Assembly (NCBI RefSeq): GCF_937906905.1
Contig: NZ_CALERY010000020.1
Coordinates: 1-37,672, forward strand
Length of the DNA stretch: 37,672 nucleotides
Direction of reading: 5' to 3'
DNA from: an uncultured Helicobacter sp.
GTDB taxonomy: Bacteria > Campylobacterota > Campylobacteria > Campylobacterales > Helicobacteraceae
Shown in pieces: positions 6,162 to 14,695 of the stretch; positions within the stretch are counted from its first letter, which is position 1, and every line of letters starts with the position of its first letter. The notes below the pieces were generated by a model. The model saw nothing but the letters and a program-made list of their open reading frames with translations, ran no database searches and had not been told where the DNA came from. A program made the translations under genes and the position numbers.

Positions 6162-6825
6162 GGGGGGGGGGGGGGGGTGAAGTTAAGCTATCATCTGCAA
6201 AGCGAGCATTCCAAAAGCTTGTAATACCTTTGCCACTCCAGCCCTCTGGTTTAAAGCCAAAATTTTTGCTAACGGCGCTAACATATTTCGCACCTACGCA
6301 ACAAGGGCGCGGTAATATTTCAAACTCGCCTAAAATATAGCTAAGCCATGCGGGTAGCTCATCTTTAAAATAGTAAGTGATATATTGCATATCCATTGAA
6401 TCGCCGATTGTTACTTTTGCGCCGAATACATCTTGCGCCAAGTCGTGGCTATTATACACATTGCTTTGAATGTTTCTGCTTGATAATAATAACTGCAACA
6501 CTAGCCTGTATGCGTTATCACTAAGCCCCGTATAAACTATATCCGCGCTATTGTGGAATTTCACTTTTAAAAAATTGCGATTGTAGAATGAAAAGTTTTT
6601 AAAAGTTTGCACATGCTCTGAGCTTATAGGTATGTATCTACTAAAGCCTAGCAAACGCCCCCATAAATCTAAAACTACACCGCTAGCCTTAGTTAAGTCC
6701 ATGCTATTTTTATAGCTCTCTAAAGCCGTGCCTATGTATTTCTGCTTTATCTCGCTAATGCCATGCAAAAGCTCGGCTATGTTTGTATCTACGTATTGTG
6801 ATTGAATCGTGCCTGTGTTATACAT
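6133..6825 (-). CDS. Baseplate wedge protein, DUF2612-like, phase-variable 3' end, 230 aa
   Basis: The N-terminal half contains VLDLWGRLLGFSR, typical of DUF2612/Phage_Wedge1 proteins, which occupy the gpI-like position linking baseplate J protein to the fibres. Near the end 16 consecutive C encode five prolines, then HRFRDTKAN and stop. With 15 C the protein gains a 50-residue end; with 17 it stops after PQI. The start ATG 6825 lies one base after the J-protein stop. The short form here may therefore be a phase state or an assembly miscall of the tract. Confidence 0.8.
   Translation of the reverse strand: MYNTGTIQSQYVDTNIAELLHGISEIKQKYIGTALESYKNSMDLTKASGVVLDLWGRLLGFSRYIPISSEHVQTFKNFSFYNRNFLKVKFHNSADIVYTGLSDNAYRLVLQLLLSSRNIQSNVYNSHDLAQDVFGAKVTIGDSMDMQYITYYFKDELPAWLSYILGEFEILPRPCCVGAKYVSAVSKNFGFKPEGWSGKGITSFWNARFADDSLTSPPPPPHRFRDTKAN
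6162..6177. repeat. Homopolymer G16 (C16 on the coding strand)
   Basis: Sixteen G on the plus strand inside the 3' part of the wedge gene. Tracts of this length mutate by slipped-strand mispairing in Helicobacter and Campylobacter. All three lengths modulo 3 give different protein ends, and one of them opens a 50-codon extension. Confidence 0.95.
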
Positions 6826-6826
6826 G

Positions 6827-8002
6827 CTAGCCTATCGTTATATCGCTTTCTGTAATTGTAGCTATCTCTGCCAAATTTAGCTTTATAGGAGAGTATCCTG
6901 TCGAGCTAGATTTGCGCCCTACTTTTACATCACTTATCACAAAGCCATTTGCTACTTGCATAATCGCGCGTGCTAGGGCTGGCTGAGTAATATCCGCGCC
7001 TATATCTAAAAGCGCAAAATACTCTATAACCGCCCTTTTGATTGTTTCTTTATAATTATCTGGGCTGTTTTTATCTGTGATTGTATTTACTTCCACCTTA
7101 AAGGGCGCGTCTTGTGGGCGCTGGAATTTATATGTAATATCCTTGCCATTTATTGTTAGCTTAACTTCTGTATCACCCATCATGCCTGCGCCTGGTGGTT
7201 TAGCTAGGCTTATAGTTTTAGCTATTTCTGTATCATCGCCACCTTGCACGATTATAACAAAGCTATGCGGGTCTATTTGAAAATTGCGCTCTGTTACTTC
7301 TTGGTCTGTGGCGTTTTCATACCCGCCTAGCTTGCTAACTCCGTTTATATTTGCCACGCTTGCTAGAATGCTTGCAAAGCTACTATTTTTAAACAAACTG
7401 CCCTTTTGCTGACACCTAGCGTAAAAAGCGGAGTCACTCTCTGTTAGAATGCCTGCCGTGCTAGAGTTAGGATTATTAACTCGCTCCACATTTACATCTG
7501 GCGTAAGGATTTCTGTAATTGTGTTTTTTAGCGTAATGTTTTCACTTATAGAATCCGCTATAAAAGTAGCTTGCGCCTTGCCTTTTTCATTTAGCTTAAT
7601 ATCTTTATCTAGTGTAAAGGTATATAACCCGTCTGCCGTGCCTACTTTAAAGCCTTTTTTGATTGTAGCACCTGCCACGCCTTGAATATCTATAACTACA
7701 CTACCATTTACACCCTGCTTGCGTTTAGCTCTGTAATTATTAAATGCCCATATATCTAAAAAGCTACCATTGCCACCCATGAATTGATAATTTAGCGCGC
7801 TTTGAATTGCGGATATGGTGGCTAAATCCTGCTCCGCTAAATAAGAGATGATTTGCCCTTGTGGCGTATTAGGGTCTAGGTTAATATTAGGGAATATGCG
7901 GGAAAATAGCTTGTTATATGATTCTATAATCTCATCCGCAAAAGCAAACTCTACACCGCTATTGTCTGGCTTCATTCTCCACAAAGCAGAATCGCTAAAC
8001 AT
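6827..8002 (-). CDS. Baseplate J-like protein, 391 aa
   Basis: Length, position and motifs fit gpJ/gp47 baseplate proteins: an N-terminal PNINLDPNTPQGQIISYLAEQDL block, a mid GILTESDSAFYARCQQ block, and a C-terminal region ending in FVISDVKV and LNLAEIATI. It forms the wedge ring of the contractile baseplate with the gp25-like protein upstream, whose gene it overlaps by 8 bases, and the wedge protein downstream. No irregularity is seen. Confidence 0.85.
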   Translation of the reverse strand: MFSDSALWRMKPDNSGVEFAFADEIIESYNKLFSRIFPNINLDPNTPQGQIISYLAEQDLATISAIQSALNYQFMGGNGSFLDIWAFNNYRAKRKQGVNGSVVIDIQGVAGATIKKGFKVGTADGLYTFTLDKDIKLNEKGKAQATFIADSISENITLKNTITEILTPDVNVERVNNPNSSTAGILTESDSAFYARCQQKGSLFKNSSFASILASVANINGVSKLGGYENATDQEVTERNFQIDPHSFVIIVQGGDDTEIAKTISLAKPPGAGMMGDTEVKLTINGKDITYKFQRPQDAPFKVEVNTITDKNSPDNYKETIKRAVIEYFALLDIGADITQPALARAIMQVANGFVISDVKVGRKSSSTGYSPIKLNLAEIATITESDITIG

Positions 8003-8324
8003 TTATAAGCTCCCCCTCCCGTGTAGTTATTTGAATGCTCATTGTTAGCACCCCGCTTATAAATTTTAAATCATTTATAATTGCGGAATCTACACGCTCA
8101 TCTTTTTTAATCTCGGCTATTATAGCATTTTTTAGCTCTGCCCTATCGTTTAAACTAAAAAGCCCTATATAATCCACGCCCTGCTCTGTATCGAATGGAT
8201 ATTCCTTTCTAAACATACCTAAGCGCGTGCGTATATCTTGGATTAGGGCGTTTTTGTCTATGCGCGTAACTATCTCATTACCTACTAGTAGGTTATTGCT
8301 AGAATCTATCGCTAAAGTTGTCAT
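7995..8324 (-). CDS. Baseplate wedge protein, gp25/W-like, 109 aa
   Basis: A short protein with the features of gp25-like lysozyme-fold wedge subunits: VTRIDKNALIQDIRTRLGMFRKEYPFDTEQG in the first half and a beta-rich end (SGVLTMSIQITTREG). ATG 8324 follows AAGGGGG at normal spacing; GTG 8330 would leave almost none. It sits between the spike and J-protein genes, as usual in contractile tails. Confidence 0.75.
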   Translation of the reverse strand: MTTLAIDSSNNLLVGNEIVTRIDKNALIQDIRTRLGMFRKEYPFDTEQGVDYIGLFSLNDRAELKNAIIAEIKKDERVDSAIINDLKFISGVLTMSIQITTREGELINV

Positions 8325-8334
8325 GCTCACCCCC

Positions 8335-9012
8335 TTATTTTAGAATCTGCTTTATTTGCGCTATCAAAGCACCCTTACCGCCCAGATAAGTGGCAGGGTT
8401 GCTGGTTGGTCCTGTAAGCCCTGCGCTAAGTAAATCCATTGCCTGAAAAATAGCGTCTGTAACTGCGCCAAGCGTGCCTACTGCGTTGCCTATCTCTAGC
8501 GGTGCGGTTTCTGCTTCTATCGCTATTTTAGCTCCTTTGATTGTTACACCGCTATCTAAAAGCTCTATGCTACACTCCCCGCTTGCGTTTGTTAGTGTAA
8601 GCCCCTTGCTAGCCTTTTGTATAAACATACTTAAAGGCAAAAACACGCTATCTATTTTATCATGCGTGCGCTGTGTATTTACTACGCCACCGCTCCCGCT
8701 AGATTTATAAGTGCTTATATCGTTTTGGCAAACTATGGCTAAGCCTATATCGCCTGCTTCTACTTTATAGCTAACCGCCCAGCCCTTGCTAGCTGGTTGC
8801 GCGATTAAAACATTAGGGATTATTACTTCTTTACTTGCGTTCTCTCGCTTAAAAATAGGCGATATATTAGCTTTATTCTCGCCTGCTAGGCTTTGCACTT
8901 TAGCTAAAAAAGCAGTGTTAAGCCCGCTTATATTGTCTTTTATTAAATTCTGTATTGCCACGCCTAAATCTTGGCTCTCGCCTGCTTTAATCGGGTTTTC
9001 TATCGTTTGCAT
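8335..9012 (-). CDS. Gp138-like membrane-puncturing spike protein, 225 aa
   Basis: The first 100 residues resemble the gp138/gpV OB-fold (IIPNVLIAQPASKGWAVSYKVEAGDIGLAIVCQNDIS), followed by HDKIDSVFLPLSMFI and then a repetitive beta-rich C-terminus (GECSIELLDSGVTIKGAKIAIEAE) expected to form a trimeric spike. Such proteins tip the tail tube and pierce the outer membrane. It is placed between the hub and gp25-like genes. Confidence 0.78.
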   Translation of the reverse strand: MQTIENPIKAGESQDLGVAIQNLIKDNISGLNTAFLAKVQSLAGENKANISPIFKRENASKEVIIPNVLIAQPASKGWAVSYKVEAGDIGLAIVCQNDISTYKSSGSGGVVNTQRTHDKIDSVFLPLSMFIQKASKGLTLTNASGECSIELLDSGVTIKGAKIAIEAETAPLEIGNAVGTLGAVTDAIFQAMDLLSAGLTGPTSNPATYLGGKGALIAQIKQILK

Positions 9013-9013
9013 A

Positions 9014-9856
9014 CTACCACCTAGTCAAACTTAAATGCGATTCCCATATATCGCCATAGTTACTGCCCCTATGCCTTAACTCTAGGATTCTGTATTGCGA
9101 ATTAAGTTGCGGGATTCTGTTGCTTTTTAGCTCCACCCAATCATTTACATTAAGCGCGGGGTTTAAAAGCATTTTTACTTCGCACCCGTGAGAGGTTACA
9201 CTAGGGTCGCCTAAAAGCCCACTGCTAGAATCTAGCGTGAATTTTTTCTCACCCTTGCCACCTATTGCGCTCACATCTAAAATCGTATTTCTAACTGCGA
9301 TTATTGCCTTATCGGGCATATACTCTCGTAAGCGTTGGATTTGCTCGTATGGTGTGCCATTAAAACTATAATCGCCTATAGCTTTATTTGGCACGCTAGA
9401 GTCATAGCGCAAGGTTAGCTTATTATTGCTGGCTACGATTTGGCATAAATCCCTAAAAGTGATATTTTGCGCGCTATCGCTTACCTGCGTTTGGCTTGTT
9501 TCAAAAGCACTCATAACCGCCACGCGTAAGGTTTGGTCTGGGCTTGTGAAGTTTGTTTCTGCTTGTGTTATGTTACCGCTTAGGATTAAGCTTAGGCTAT
9601 CGATATAACCTACTTCTAGCTCCACCTTGCTTGGTTTAAAATCGCCTTGCGGTGTGCGGTTTGTGGCGATTAAAGCTATATCGCTCTGCTTAAGCCCGCT
9701 TATAGTTATATTGCCTTTTGAAAAATTGGCATTGGCAGAGCATTCTACTTCAAAATCTATTTTTAGCCCGCTAGAATTTTCTTTTAGCTCATCGTAAGTT
9801 TTTAGCGTATCACCTACTTGAATCTTTAGCCTATACGCGCGCTTAAATAGTGGCAT
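9014..9856 (-). CDS. Baseplate hub protein, gpD-like, 280 aa
   Basis: Sequence pattern and place match the hub proteins of P2-like tails: RAYRLKIQVGDTLKTY at the start, ITISGLKQSDIALI with VELEVGYIDSLSLILSGNI (first beta domain), ITFRDLCQIVASNNKLTL, and a C-terminal SQYRILELRHRGSNYGDIWESHL. The hub joins tube and spike. The gene overlaps the upstream 112-aa gene by 14 bases and ends two bases before the spike start. Confidence 0.75.
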   Translation of the reverse strand: MPLFKRAYRLKIQVGDTLKTYDELKENSSGLKIDFEVECSANANFSKGNITISGLKQSDIALIATNRTPQGDFKPSKVELEVGYIDSLSLILSGNITQAETNFTSPDQTLRVAVMSAFETSQTQVSDSAQNITFRDLCQIVASNNKLTLRYDSSVPNKAIGDYSFNGTPYEQIQRLREYMPDKAIIAVRNTILDVSAIGGKGEKKFTLDSSSGLLGDPSVTSHGCEVKMLLNPALNVNDWVELKSNRIPQLNSQYRILELRHRGSNYGDIWESHLSLTRW

Positions 9857-10181
9857 AGTAAAGCCTTATGTTATTGTTAAAATCACTATAATTGTAATTA
9901 TCTTTTATAGAATCATCGTTTGGCATGAAAAAAAATACCACATTATTTAGCTGACTAAAATAGATTAAATCTACCCATAATTTTATATTTGCCATGTTGC
10001 AGAGCGTTTTATCATCGTTTTTAATTGTTATATATGTGTTATTATCTGCTAGCGTGCGGATTTCTATTTTATACTCTCTTTCACCTATCCCTATATCAAA
10101 TTCTATGTTAGGCGTGTTGTCTAAAGGGATTTCTGCCACATTATCTATATTGTTAAAATTTACTAAAATATCGCGCTTCAT
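9843..10181 (-). CDS. Baseplate plug-like protein, 112 aa
   Basis: A short beta-rich protein with EYKIEIRTLADNNTYITIKND, reminiscent of the small baseplate plug proteins (Pam3 gp18 type) found at this place in contractile phages. The resemblance is weak and partly positional. GGGGGTTAAA precedes ATG 10181. Confidence 0.6.
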   Translation of the reverse strand: MKRDILVNFNNIDNVAEIPLDNTPNIEFDIGIGEREYKIEIRTLADNNTYITIKNDDKTLCNMANIKLWVDLIYFSQLNNVVFFFMPNDDSIKDNYNYSDFNNNIRLYYATI

Positions 10182-10182
10182 T

Positions 10183-10749
10183 TTAACCCCCTAGCAGTCC
10201 GCCTATGCCTTTGTCTTTAATTGTTTTTAGCGCGCTTTTAGGCACTGATTTAGGTGCTTTTGAGCCTGCGTTTGCTTTGCTACTAAACCCTGCTTTTGCT
10301 GTGCTTTGCTTTGCTATGCCTGCGCTAAAGGCTTTTACTAGCCTAACTTCTTGGAATGTTAGATTTATAATATACGCCCCACTAGTATCCGCGGTCTGTG
10401 GCTCGCTTTTATCTAAAAGGCGGTATCCCTTATATGTTTGATAATCTAAGCCCTGAATATCAAACCCGCTAGTAAATTGCCACCTGTGCAGTTGCTGATT
10501 AAATCGCTCATACTCTAAAGTATTAACATAAACCCTGCATGTTATAGTCTTTGGCATGGTGTAAATCGTGTCGCTTATATTGCTACCGCTATCAATAGGC
10601 AGGCTTGGTATCTCCCACGATTCTACTTCATGTAACTCGATTATATCGCAAGGCAGAATGTTAAATGTGCCACCTTGCTTGATTTTCATAGGGTAGAGTA
10701 AATCCCTAAGCGCGCTTGATAAGCTTGGGAGTGCTACGCTAAAAGGCAT
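10183..10749 (-). CDS. Baseplate/tail protein, Dit-like position, 188 aa
   Basis: Residues about 20-135 are beta-rich (CDIIELHEVESWEIPSLP, TITCRVYVNTLEYERFN, GAYIINLTFQEVRLV) and resemble Dit-like N-terminal domains encoded just after the tape measure. The last 50 residues are low-complexity Ala/Lys/Ser/Gly and end GGLLGG, probably a flexible tail. It starts on the last base of the tape measure stop. Confidence 0.65.
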   Translation of the reverse strand: MPFSVALPSLSSALRDLLYPMKIKQGGTFNILPCDIIELHEVESWEIPSLPIDSGSNISDTIYTMPKTITCRVYVNTLEYERFNQQLHRWQFTSGFDIQGLDYQTYKGYRLLDKSEPQTADTSGAYIINLTFQEVRLVKAFSAGIAKQSTAKAGFSSKANAGSKAPKSVPKSALKTIKDKGIGGLLGG

Positions 10750-12137
10750 TACCTGCCCCCTTGTTGTTGTCTCTGCGCGTTTATACTGCCCACCGCTAGA
10801 GAATTAACACTATCCGCTAGCTGTTTAGGTGTCGCGCTTGTGATATTTTGCGTTACATTGTTTGTTATGTTGTTAGTCTGCCCGCCACCGCTTGCGCTGA
10901 CTACTGCTGGGGCTGGGGCTGGTGTATCTCCGCCACCTATGCCTATCCATTTACCCATTTTACTTAAAAGCCCTATGGTCTTATCATATATCCAGCTTAG
11001 GCTTTGTTTTACTAAATCTAGCGCGCCTAAAAGGTATGTTTTAATCGCGTCCCCTGCTACTTTAAAGATATTTACAAACTTATCCCAAGTGGGGTCTTTT
11101 ATCCAATCCACAATCGCGCTAAATGTATCCGCTATGCCCATAACTAAGGGGCGTATAAATTCTAACGCCTTGCCTAACGCTGGGAATCTTTTAACTAAAT
11201 CGCCTGTAACGCTATCCCAGCCCATAAAGTAGTAGTAAATATCCTCCACCACTGCGGCTATCCCTGCCACGACTGCCACCACTGCGTAAATAGGTGCGAA
11301 TGCAGTTGCGCTTGCTATTGCCATTTTTAGGAATACTGCTAGGATTGGCGTCATTGCGATTAAAAGCGCGCCAAAAAATGCGATTACTAATTGCTTATGT
11401 CGCTTTAAAAATTCTATAAATTGAGTCGCTAGCTTTATAAGCTTGGTTAGCATAGGCAAAATAAATCTAGCTAAGGCGCGTGTAATGCCTGCAAAGCTAT
11501 CTTTTAAATCTAAAATAGCATTATTAAACCCGTCGCTGATTTTTATGTCCTGCTTGCTTATTACACCAAACTTGCGCTGATTATCTATAAGCTTTTTTAG
11601 CTCGCCATTGCCACTAGCAAAGGCTCTTACTATGCTCTCATCTAAGCCTAAATTGCTTGCTATTGCCACGCGTGTTTGTTTATCATATTTGCCTAGCTGA
11701 TTGCCTAGTGAGTAAAGCAGTGTTTCTGCATCCATTAGCTTGCCATTGCTATCGGTAAATGCTATGCCATACTTTTTAGCGGTTTCTATAAGCGCGCCAC
11801 CGCCAAACTTGGCGTCATGTAAAGCGGAGTTTAGAGAGTTAAGGCTAGATATAGCAGAGTTTGTATCGCCACCAAATCGCTTTAATGCGCCCCCCAATGC
11901 GGTTACATTCTCGCTACTATATCCGCTAAGTGATATGCTCTGCCCTAGCTTAGTATTAAAGTCTGCAAAGCCTTTTATAACGCCCTGAAAAACTTTATAA
12001 CTAAAGTAGGTTGCCGCGATTGCATTAAATGTTTTGGCAAACTTTTTTAGCGTGCTCTCGCTCTTTTGTATGCCTTGCTCTAGGGGCTTAGTATTTACAC
12101 CAAATGCGATTGTGTATTGCTTTAGTGTTTCGTTCAT
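10749..12137 (-). CDS. Tail tape measure protein, 462 aa
   Basis: The protein has a helical N-terminal part, a hydrophobic block at about residues 249-305 (LVIAFFGALLIAMTPILAVF, then ATAFAPIYAVVAVVAGIAAVV) and a Gly/Gln/Asn-rich end (QTNNITNNVTQNITS). That and the position after the frameshifted chaperone identify a tape measure. The tape sets tail length; at 462 residues it is short, which predicts a short contractile tail. ATG 12137 follows GGGGGGCGCGAT and overlaps the -1 frame stop TGA of the chaperone. Confidence 0.85.
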   Translation of the reverse strand: MNETLKQYTIAFGVNTKPLEQGIQKSESTLKKFAKTFNAIAATYFSYKVFQGVIKGFADFNTKLGQSISLSGYSSENVTALGGALKRFGGDTNSAISSLNSLNSALHDAKFGGGALIETAKKYGIAFTDSNGKLMDAETLLYSLGNQLGKYDKQTRVAIASNLGLDESIVRAFASGNGELKKLIDNQRKFGVISKQDIKISDGFNNAILDLKDSFAGITRALARFILPMLTKLIKLATQFIEFLKRHKQLVIAFFGALLIAMTPILAVFLKMAIASATAFAPIYAVVAVVAGIAAVVEDIYYYFMGWDSVTGDLVKRFPALGKALEFIRPLVMGIADTFSAIVDWIKDPTWDKFVNIFKVAGDAIKTYLLGALDLVKQSLSWIYDKTIGLLSKMGKWIGIGGGDTPAPAPAVVSASGGGQTNNITNNVTQNITSATPKQLADSVNSLAVGSINAQRQQQGGR

Positions 12138-12666
12138 ATCGCGCCCCCCTGCTTATAAGCTAGATTTTGATTATAACTATCTATATAAATAGTCATATAA
12201 GTGATTATAACATTTTCTAAATCCATTTCATACACCGCCCTAACGCTTAGCTTAAGGTGTAAAACTAGCGTGGCGGTTATATTATCTACTGCATGCCGAG
12301 CTTGGCGATTTAGTCTTGTATGCTCGCTCGCTGGAAGCTCGGCAGTTTTTGCAAAAAACCCAAAACATAATCCCTAAACTGCGCCGATAATTCTACGCAG
12401 GCAAAAATATTTTCAAACTGCGTGCTAAAAATCTCTAGAGTAGGCGATTCTATAATATCCCCGCTTTGTGTTTCTACCCTAGTATATTTTAATGCTAAGT
12501 TTAAAAGGCGTTTATTACCCTCATCGATGTTTTCTGGCGTGTTTGTGGCTAGCAAGTGAATTGCGTTTTGCGCTTTTATAGCGTCTTGCCACAAAATCAT
12601 TTTAAAGGTAATTTTTTTATTCTCTAAGTCAAAAGAGAATGCGTTATTAAAGGCTTCTTGTAGCAT
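12134..12666 (-). CDS. Predicted -1 frameshift product of the tail assembly chaperone (gpGT-like), 177 aa
   Basis: A T TTT TTG slippery heptamer in the zero frame (12358-12352, codons 104-105) allows a -1 shift. After it the -1 frame is open for 72 codons (GCA AAA ACT onward, residues AKTAELPASEHTR to LAYKQGGAI) and ends with TGA overlapping the tape measure ATG. This fills the otherwise empty gap 12138-12309. It is the classic G/GT arrangement of tailed phages, where the long form recruits the tape measure. Confidence 0.78.
12310..12666 (-). CDS. Tail assembly chaperone, short form (gpG-like), 118 aa
   Basis: Lying between tube and tape measure genes, this mostly helical, Asn/Glu/Lys-rich protein has the place and size of gpG. 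Its last 13 codons are read only when no frameshift happens at 12358-12352. A TATAAT box upstream (12701-12696) suggests an internal late promoter. No sequence family was recognised; the assignment rests on order plus the slip site. Confidence 0.75.
   Translation of the reverse strand: MLQEAFNNAFSFDLENKKITFKMILWQDAIKAQNAIHLLATNTPENIDEGNKRLLNLALKYTRVETQSGDIIESPTLEIFSTQFENIFACVELSAQFRDYVLGFLQKLPSFQRASIQD
12352..12358 (-). other. Slippery heptamer TTTTTTG for -1 frameshifting
   Basis: On the coding strand T TTT TTG is in phase with the zero frame, and both codons can re-pair after a one-base back-slip. A GC-containing stretch follows that might fold, but I did not identify a clear pseudoknot. 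Confidence 0.75.
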
Positions 12667-12695
12667 ATTAGCTCCCTTGTGTAAGATTGAATGCT

Positions 12696-12701
12696 ATTAT
12701 A
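12696..12701 (-). promoter_or_regulatory. Internal late promoter before the tail chaperone
   Basis: TTTGCTATAATAGC on the minus strand contains TATAAT 30 bases before ATG 12666, in the only sizeable gap between the tube and chaperone genes. It resembles the GTGCTATAAT boxes at 4784 and 6013. Confidence 0.45.
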
Positions 12702-12730
12702 GCAAACTTGCCTTTATGCTTACCTGCGCC

Positions 12731-13171
12731 TTATTTTTTAATTGTGATGATTTTTTCAAAGCTAAATGTCCAGCTTAAATCTAGCAGGTTAGATTGCCCT
12801 ATATCAAAGCTTACCGCGCCTGTTTCTATAATCCCGCCTATACATGTTTCTGTATAGCTATCCGTGCTAACAATAGCAGTGATTGGCAAAACTACGCTAG
12901 GCACTGCGCCTGTTCGCATTTGCGCTTGGAATGCGTTAATAATCGCGTGCGCTTCTGGGCTTCCGCCATTTAGTGTTAGCGTTTTCTTTAGCAAGTCGTT
13001 TTTACCCCAGATTACTAGCTTGCCGTCTGCAGTGCGTGCGCTCCCGCCTAGTTCGGGGTCGTTTGCTTTTACCCACGGGTCGCTCTCTGCGCTAAAGTGT
13101 GTTAGCTTAATAGGCACTACGCCAATTGTAAGCGTGATTTCTAGGTTGTTTGTGCTGATGTTAGTTGCCAT
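12731..13171 (-). CDS. Tail tube protein, DUF3277-like, 146 aa
   Basis: Follows the sheath gene in the standard sheath-tube order. It is a beta-rich protein with LEITLTIGVVPIKLTHFSAESDPW near the start, TADGKLVIWGKNDLLKKTLTL in the middle and DLSWTFSFEKI at the end, in the style of DUF3277 tube proteins of HI1409-type myoviruses. AAGGGGGACACA precedes ATG 13171, the same strong ribosome site used for capsid and cement genes, fitting a high-copy structural product. Confidence 0.75.
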   Translation of the reverse strand: MATNISTNNLEITLTIGVVPIKLTHFSAESDPWVKANDPELGGSARTADGKLVIWGKNDLLKKTLTLNGGSPEAHAIINAFQAQMRTGAVPSVVLPITAIVSTDSYTETCIGGIIETGAVSFDIGQSNLLDLSWTFSFEKIITIKK

Positions 13172-13181
13172 TGTGTCCCCC

Positions 13182-14693
13182 TTACGCGCCTAAGATATAA
13201 TTGTTAATAATGATTCTGTTAGCTGGCTTATTAGCTACATATGCCACCACAATGCCTAGCGTTTGATTAACTAGGTCGGTCTTGTCTATCATGTAATAAT
13301 AGCCTTGTCTGTGGCATTGTTGCTGTGCGGTCTCGCCTTTTTCGCCACCAAAGCTAGAGATTAGGCTTTGTTTTTCTGTGGTAGTAAGCTCCGCGCCCTC
13401 GATTATAATGCCCGCTTTAACTGCGCCTAAAAATACGCTCTCTAAATAAGCCATGATTGTAGTTTCATTACTTGCACCCCTAAGCCCTACTAACCCCTGC
13501 GCATTAAACATGTTAGCACATGCAAATTGTAGCTGGAATTTTAGGTAGCTGTTGCAGATGTAAATGTTTGCACTGTTAGTCTTTGTGCCTTGAATGTTAC
13601 CCATGCCATACCATGTTTGACTTTGCCCTATTTGTGCAAATTTTAGAATCGAGTTAGCATTGTTTGCGTTTAGGTTCTCTAGCTCGCTACGCTTAGTAAT
13701 TGCTACGCTCTCGTATTTGGTGGCGTCATTAAAAGCGATATTTGCGTTTCCACCTGTTTGGCTAAAATCTAGCGCGGATATAATGCCTGCGCTAAAGCCT
13801 GCGATTGAATTATCTGGCGCATAGTCAAAAATAACGCCGTTGTAACCTTTATACGCGTCAAGTGCTGAATCTTGGATTAGCACATTGGCATTTTTTGTAT
13901 TTACAATGCCAAGGTAGCGGTCATTACTTGAATCTACAAACTTAGCTAAGGCTAGGGTTTCATCATCGCCTAAGTCAAAATCAAAGGCTAAGACATAGTA
14001 TGCGCCATTGGTTTCATCAATTAGAGTTAAGAGCTCGCCAAAGTTAGCGATTGCGTTATAGCCTGGGATAATAACCGCACCGCCATTTTCTGTAAGCCCT
14101 AACTGCTCGCTTATATCTGTGCCCTCTGTTGCTGGCGATATAAATGCTATTTTAGAATCTGCGCCCGCTGTGCCATTTTTTACAATAAAGCCTTTAGTGT
14201 GTGCATTAAAGCTTACTTCTGCTTTATTAAACTCTCTAGCCTCGCGGATTTTCTCTTGTAGCTTAGTAGCCACATCTGTGTAAGAATTTGCGCTTGTTAA
14301 ATCTACACTAACATTTTTGCTCTGCCCGTTTGCGTTAAAAGTGAAGCCACCATTTAGCTTTTTAAGTGCTTCTAAATCGCTAGGGATACCGCCTTTAATC
14401 ATAGCCTGCGTGGCACTCTCATTCCATACTAGCACGCTAAGTATATCTGCCTTACTAGCCTTTTTGCTTGTGAAGCCAAAGTAATTGTCTGCAAACGCAC
14501 CGCTTGCGCTATCGTATCCAAATACTTTTTTCACGCCTTGCGCGTCATAAAACTTATTCCACTGCTCTGCTGGGTTATCTCCCACTTTAGTTACTAGTAG
14601 AGTTGGGAGCTTGCTTATAGAAAACGCGTCCCTAACCCCTGCGCTTGTGATATTTACTAGCCAATCTAAAGGAATACCGCCTTGTTTAGCCAT
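13182..14693 (-). CDS. Contractile tail sheath protein, DUF3383-like, 503 aa
   Basis: Length and start (VNITSAGVRDAFSISKLPTLLVT) fit DUF3383 sheath proteins, as do KVFGYDSASGAFADNYFGF, the GVIFDYAPDNSIAGF core and the C-terminal GIVVAYVANKPANRIIINN. The sheath contracts to drive the tube into the cell, so its presence makes this a myovirus. It is flanked by terminator and tube genes. Confidence 0.85.
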   Translation of the reverse strand: MAKQGGIPLDWLVNITSAGVRDAFSISKLPTLLVTKVGDNPAEQWNKFYDAQGVKKVFGYDSASGAFADNYFGFTSKKASKADILSVLVWNESATQAMIKGGIPSDLEALKKLNGGFTFNANGQSKNVSVDLTSANSYTDVATKLQEKIREAREFNKAEVSFNAHTKGFIVKNGTAGADSKIAFISPATEGTDISEQLGLTENGGAVIIPGYNAIANFGELLTLIDETNGAYYVLAFDFDLGDDETLALAKFVDSSNDRYLGIVNTKNANVLIQDSALDAYKGYNGVIFDYAPDNSIAGFSAGIISALDFSQTGGNANIAFNDATKYESVAITKRSELENLNANNANSILKFAQIGQSQTWYGMGNIQGTKTNSANIYICNSYLKFQLQFACANMFNAQGLVGLRGASNETTIMAYLESVFLGAVKAGIIIEGAELTTTEKQSLISSFGGEKGETAQQQCHRQGYYYMIDKTDLVNQTLGIVVAYVANKPANRIIINNYILGA

Positions 14694-14695
14694 TT

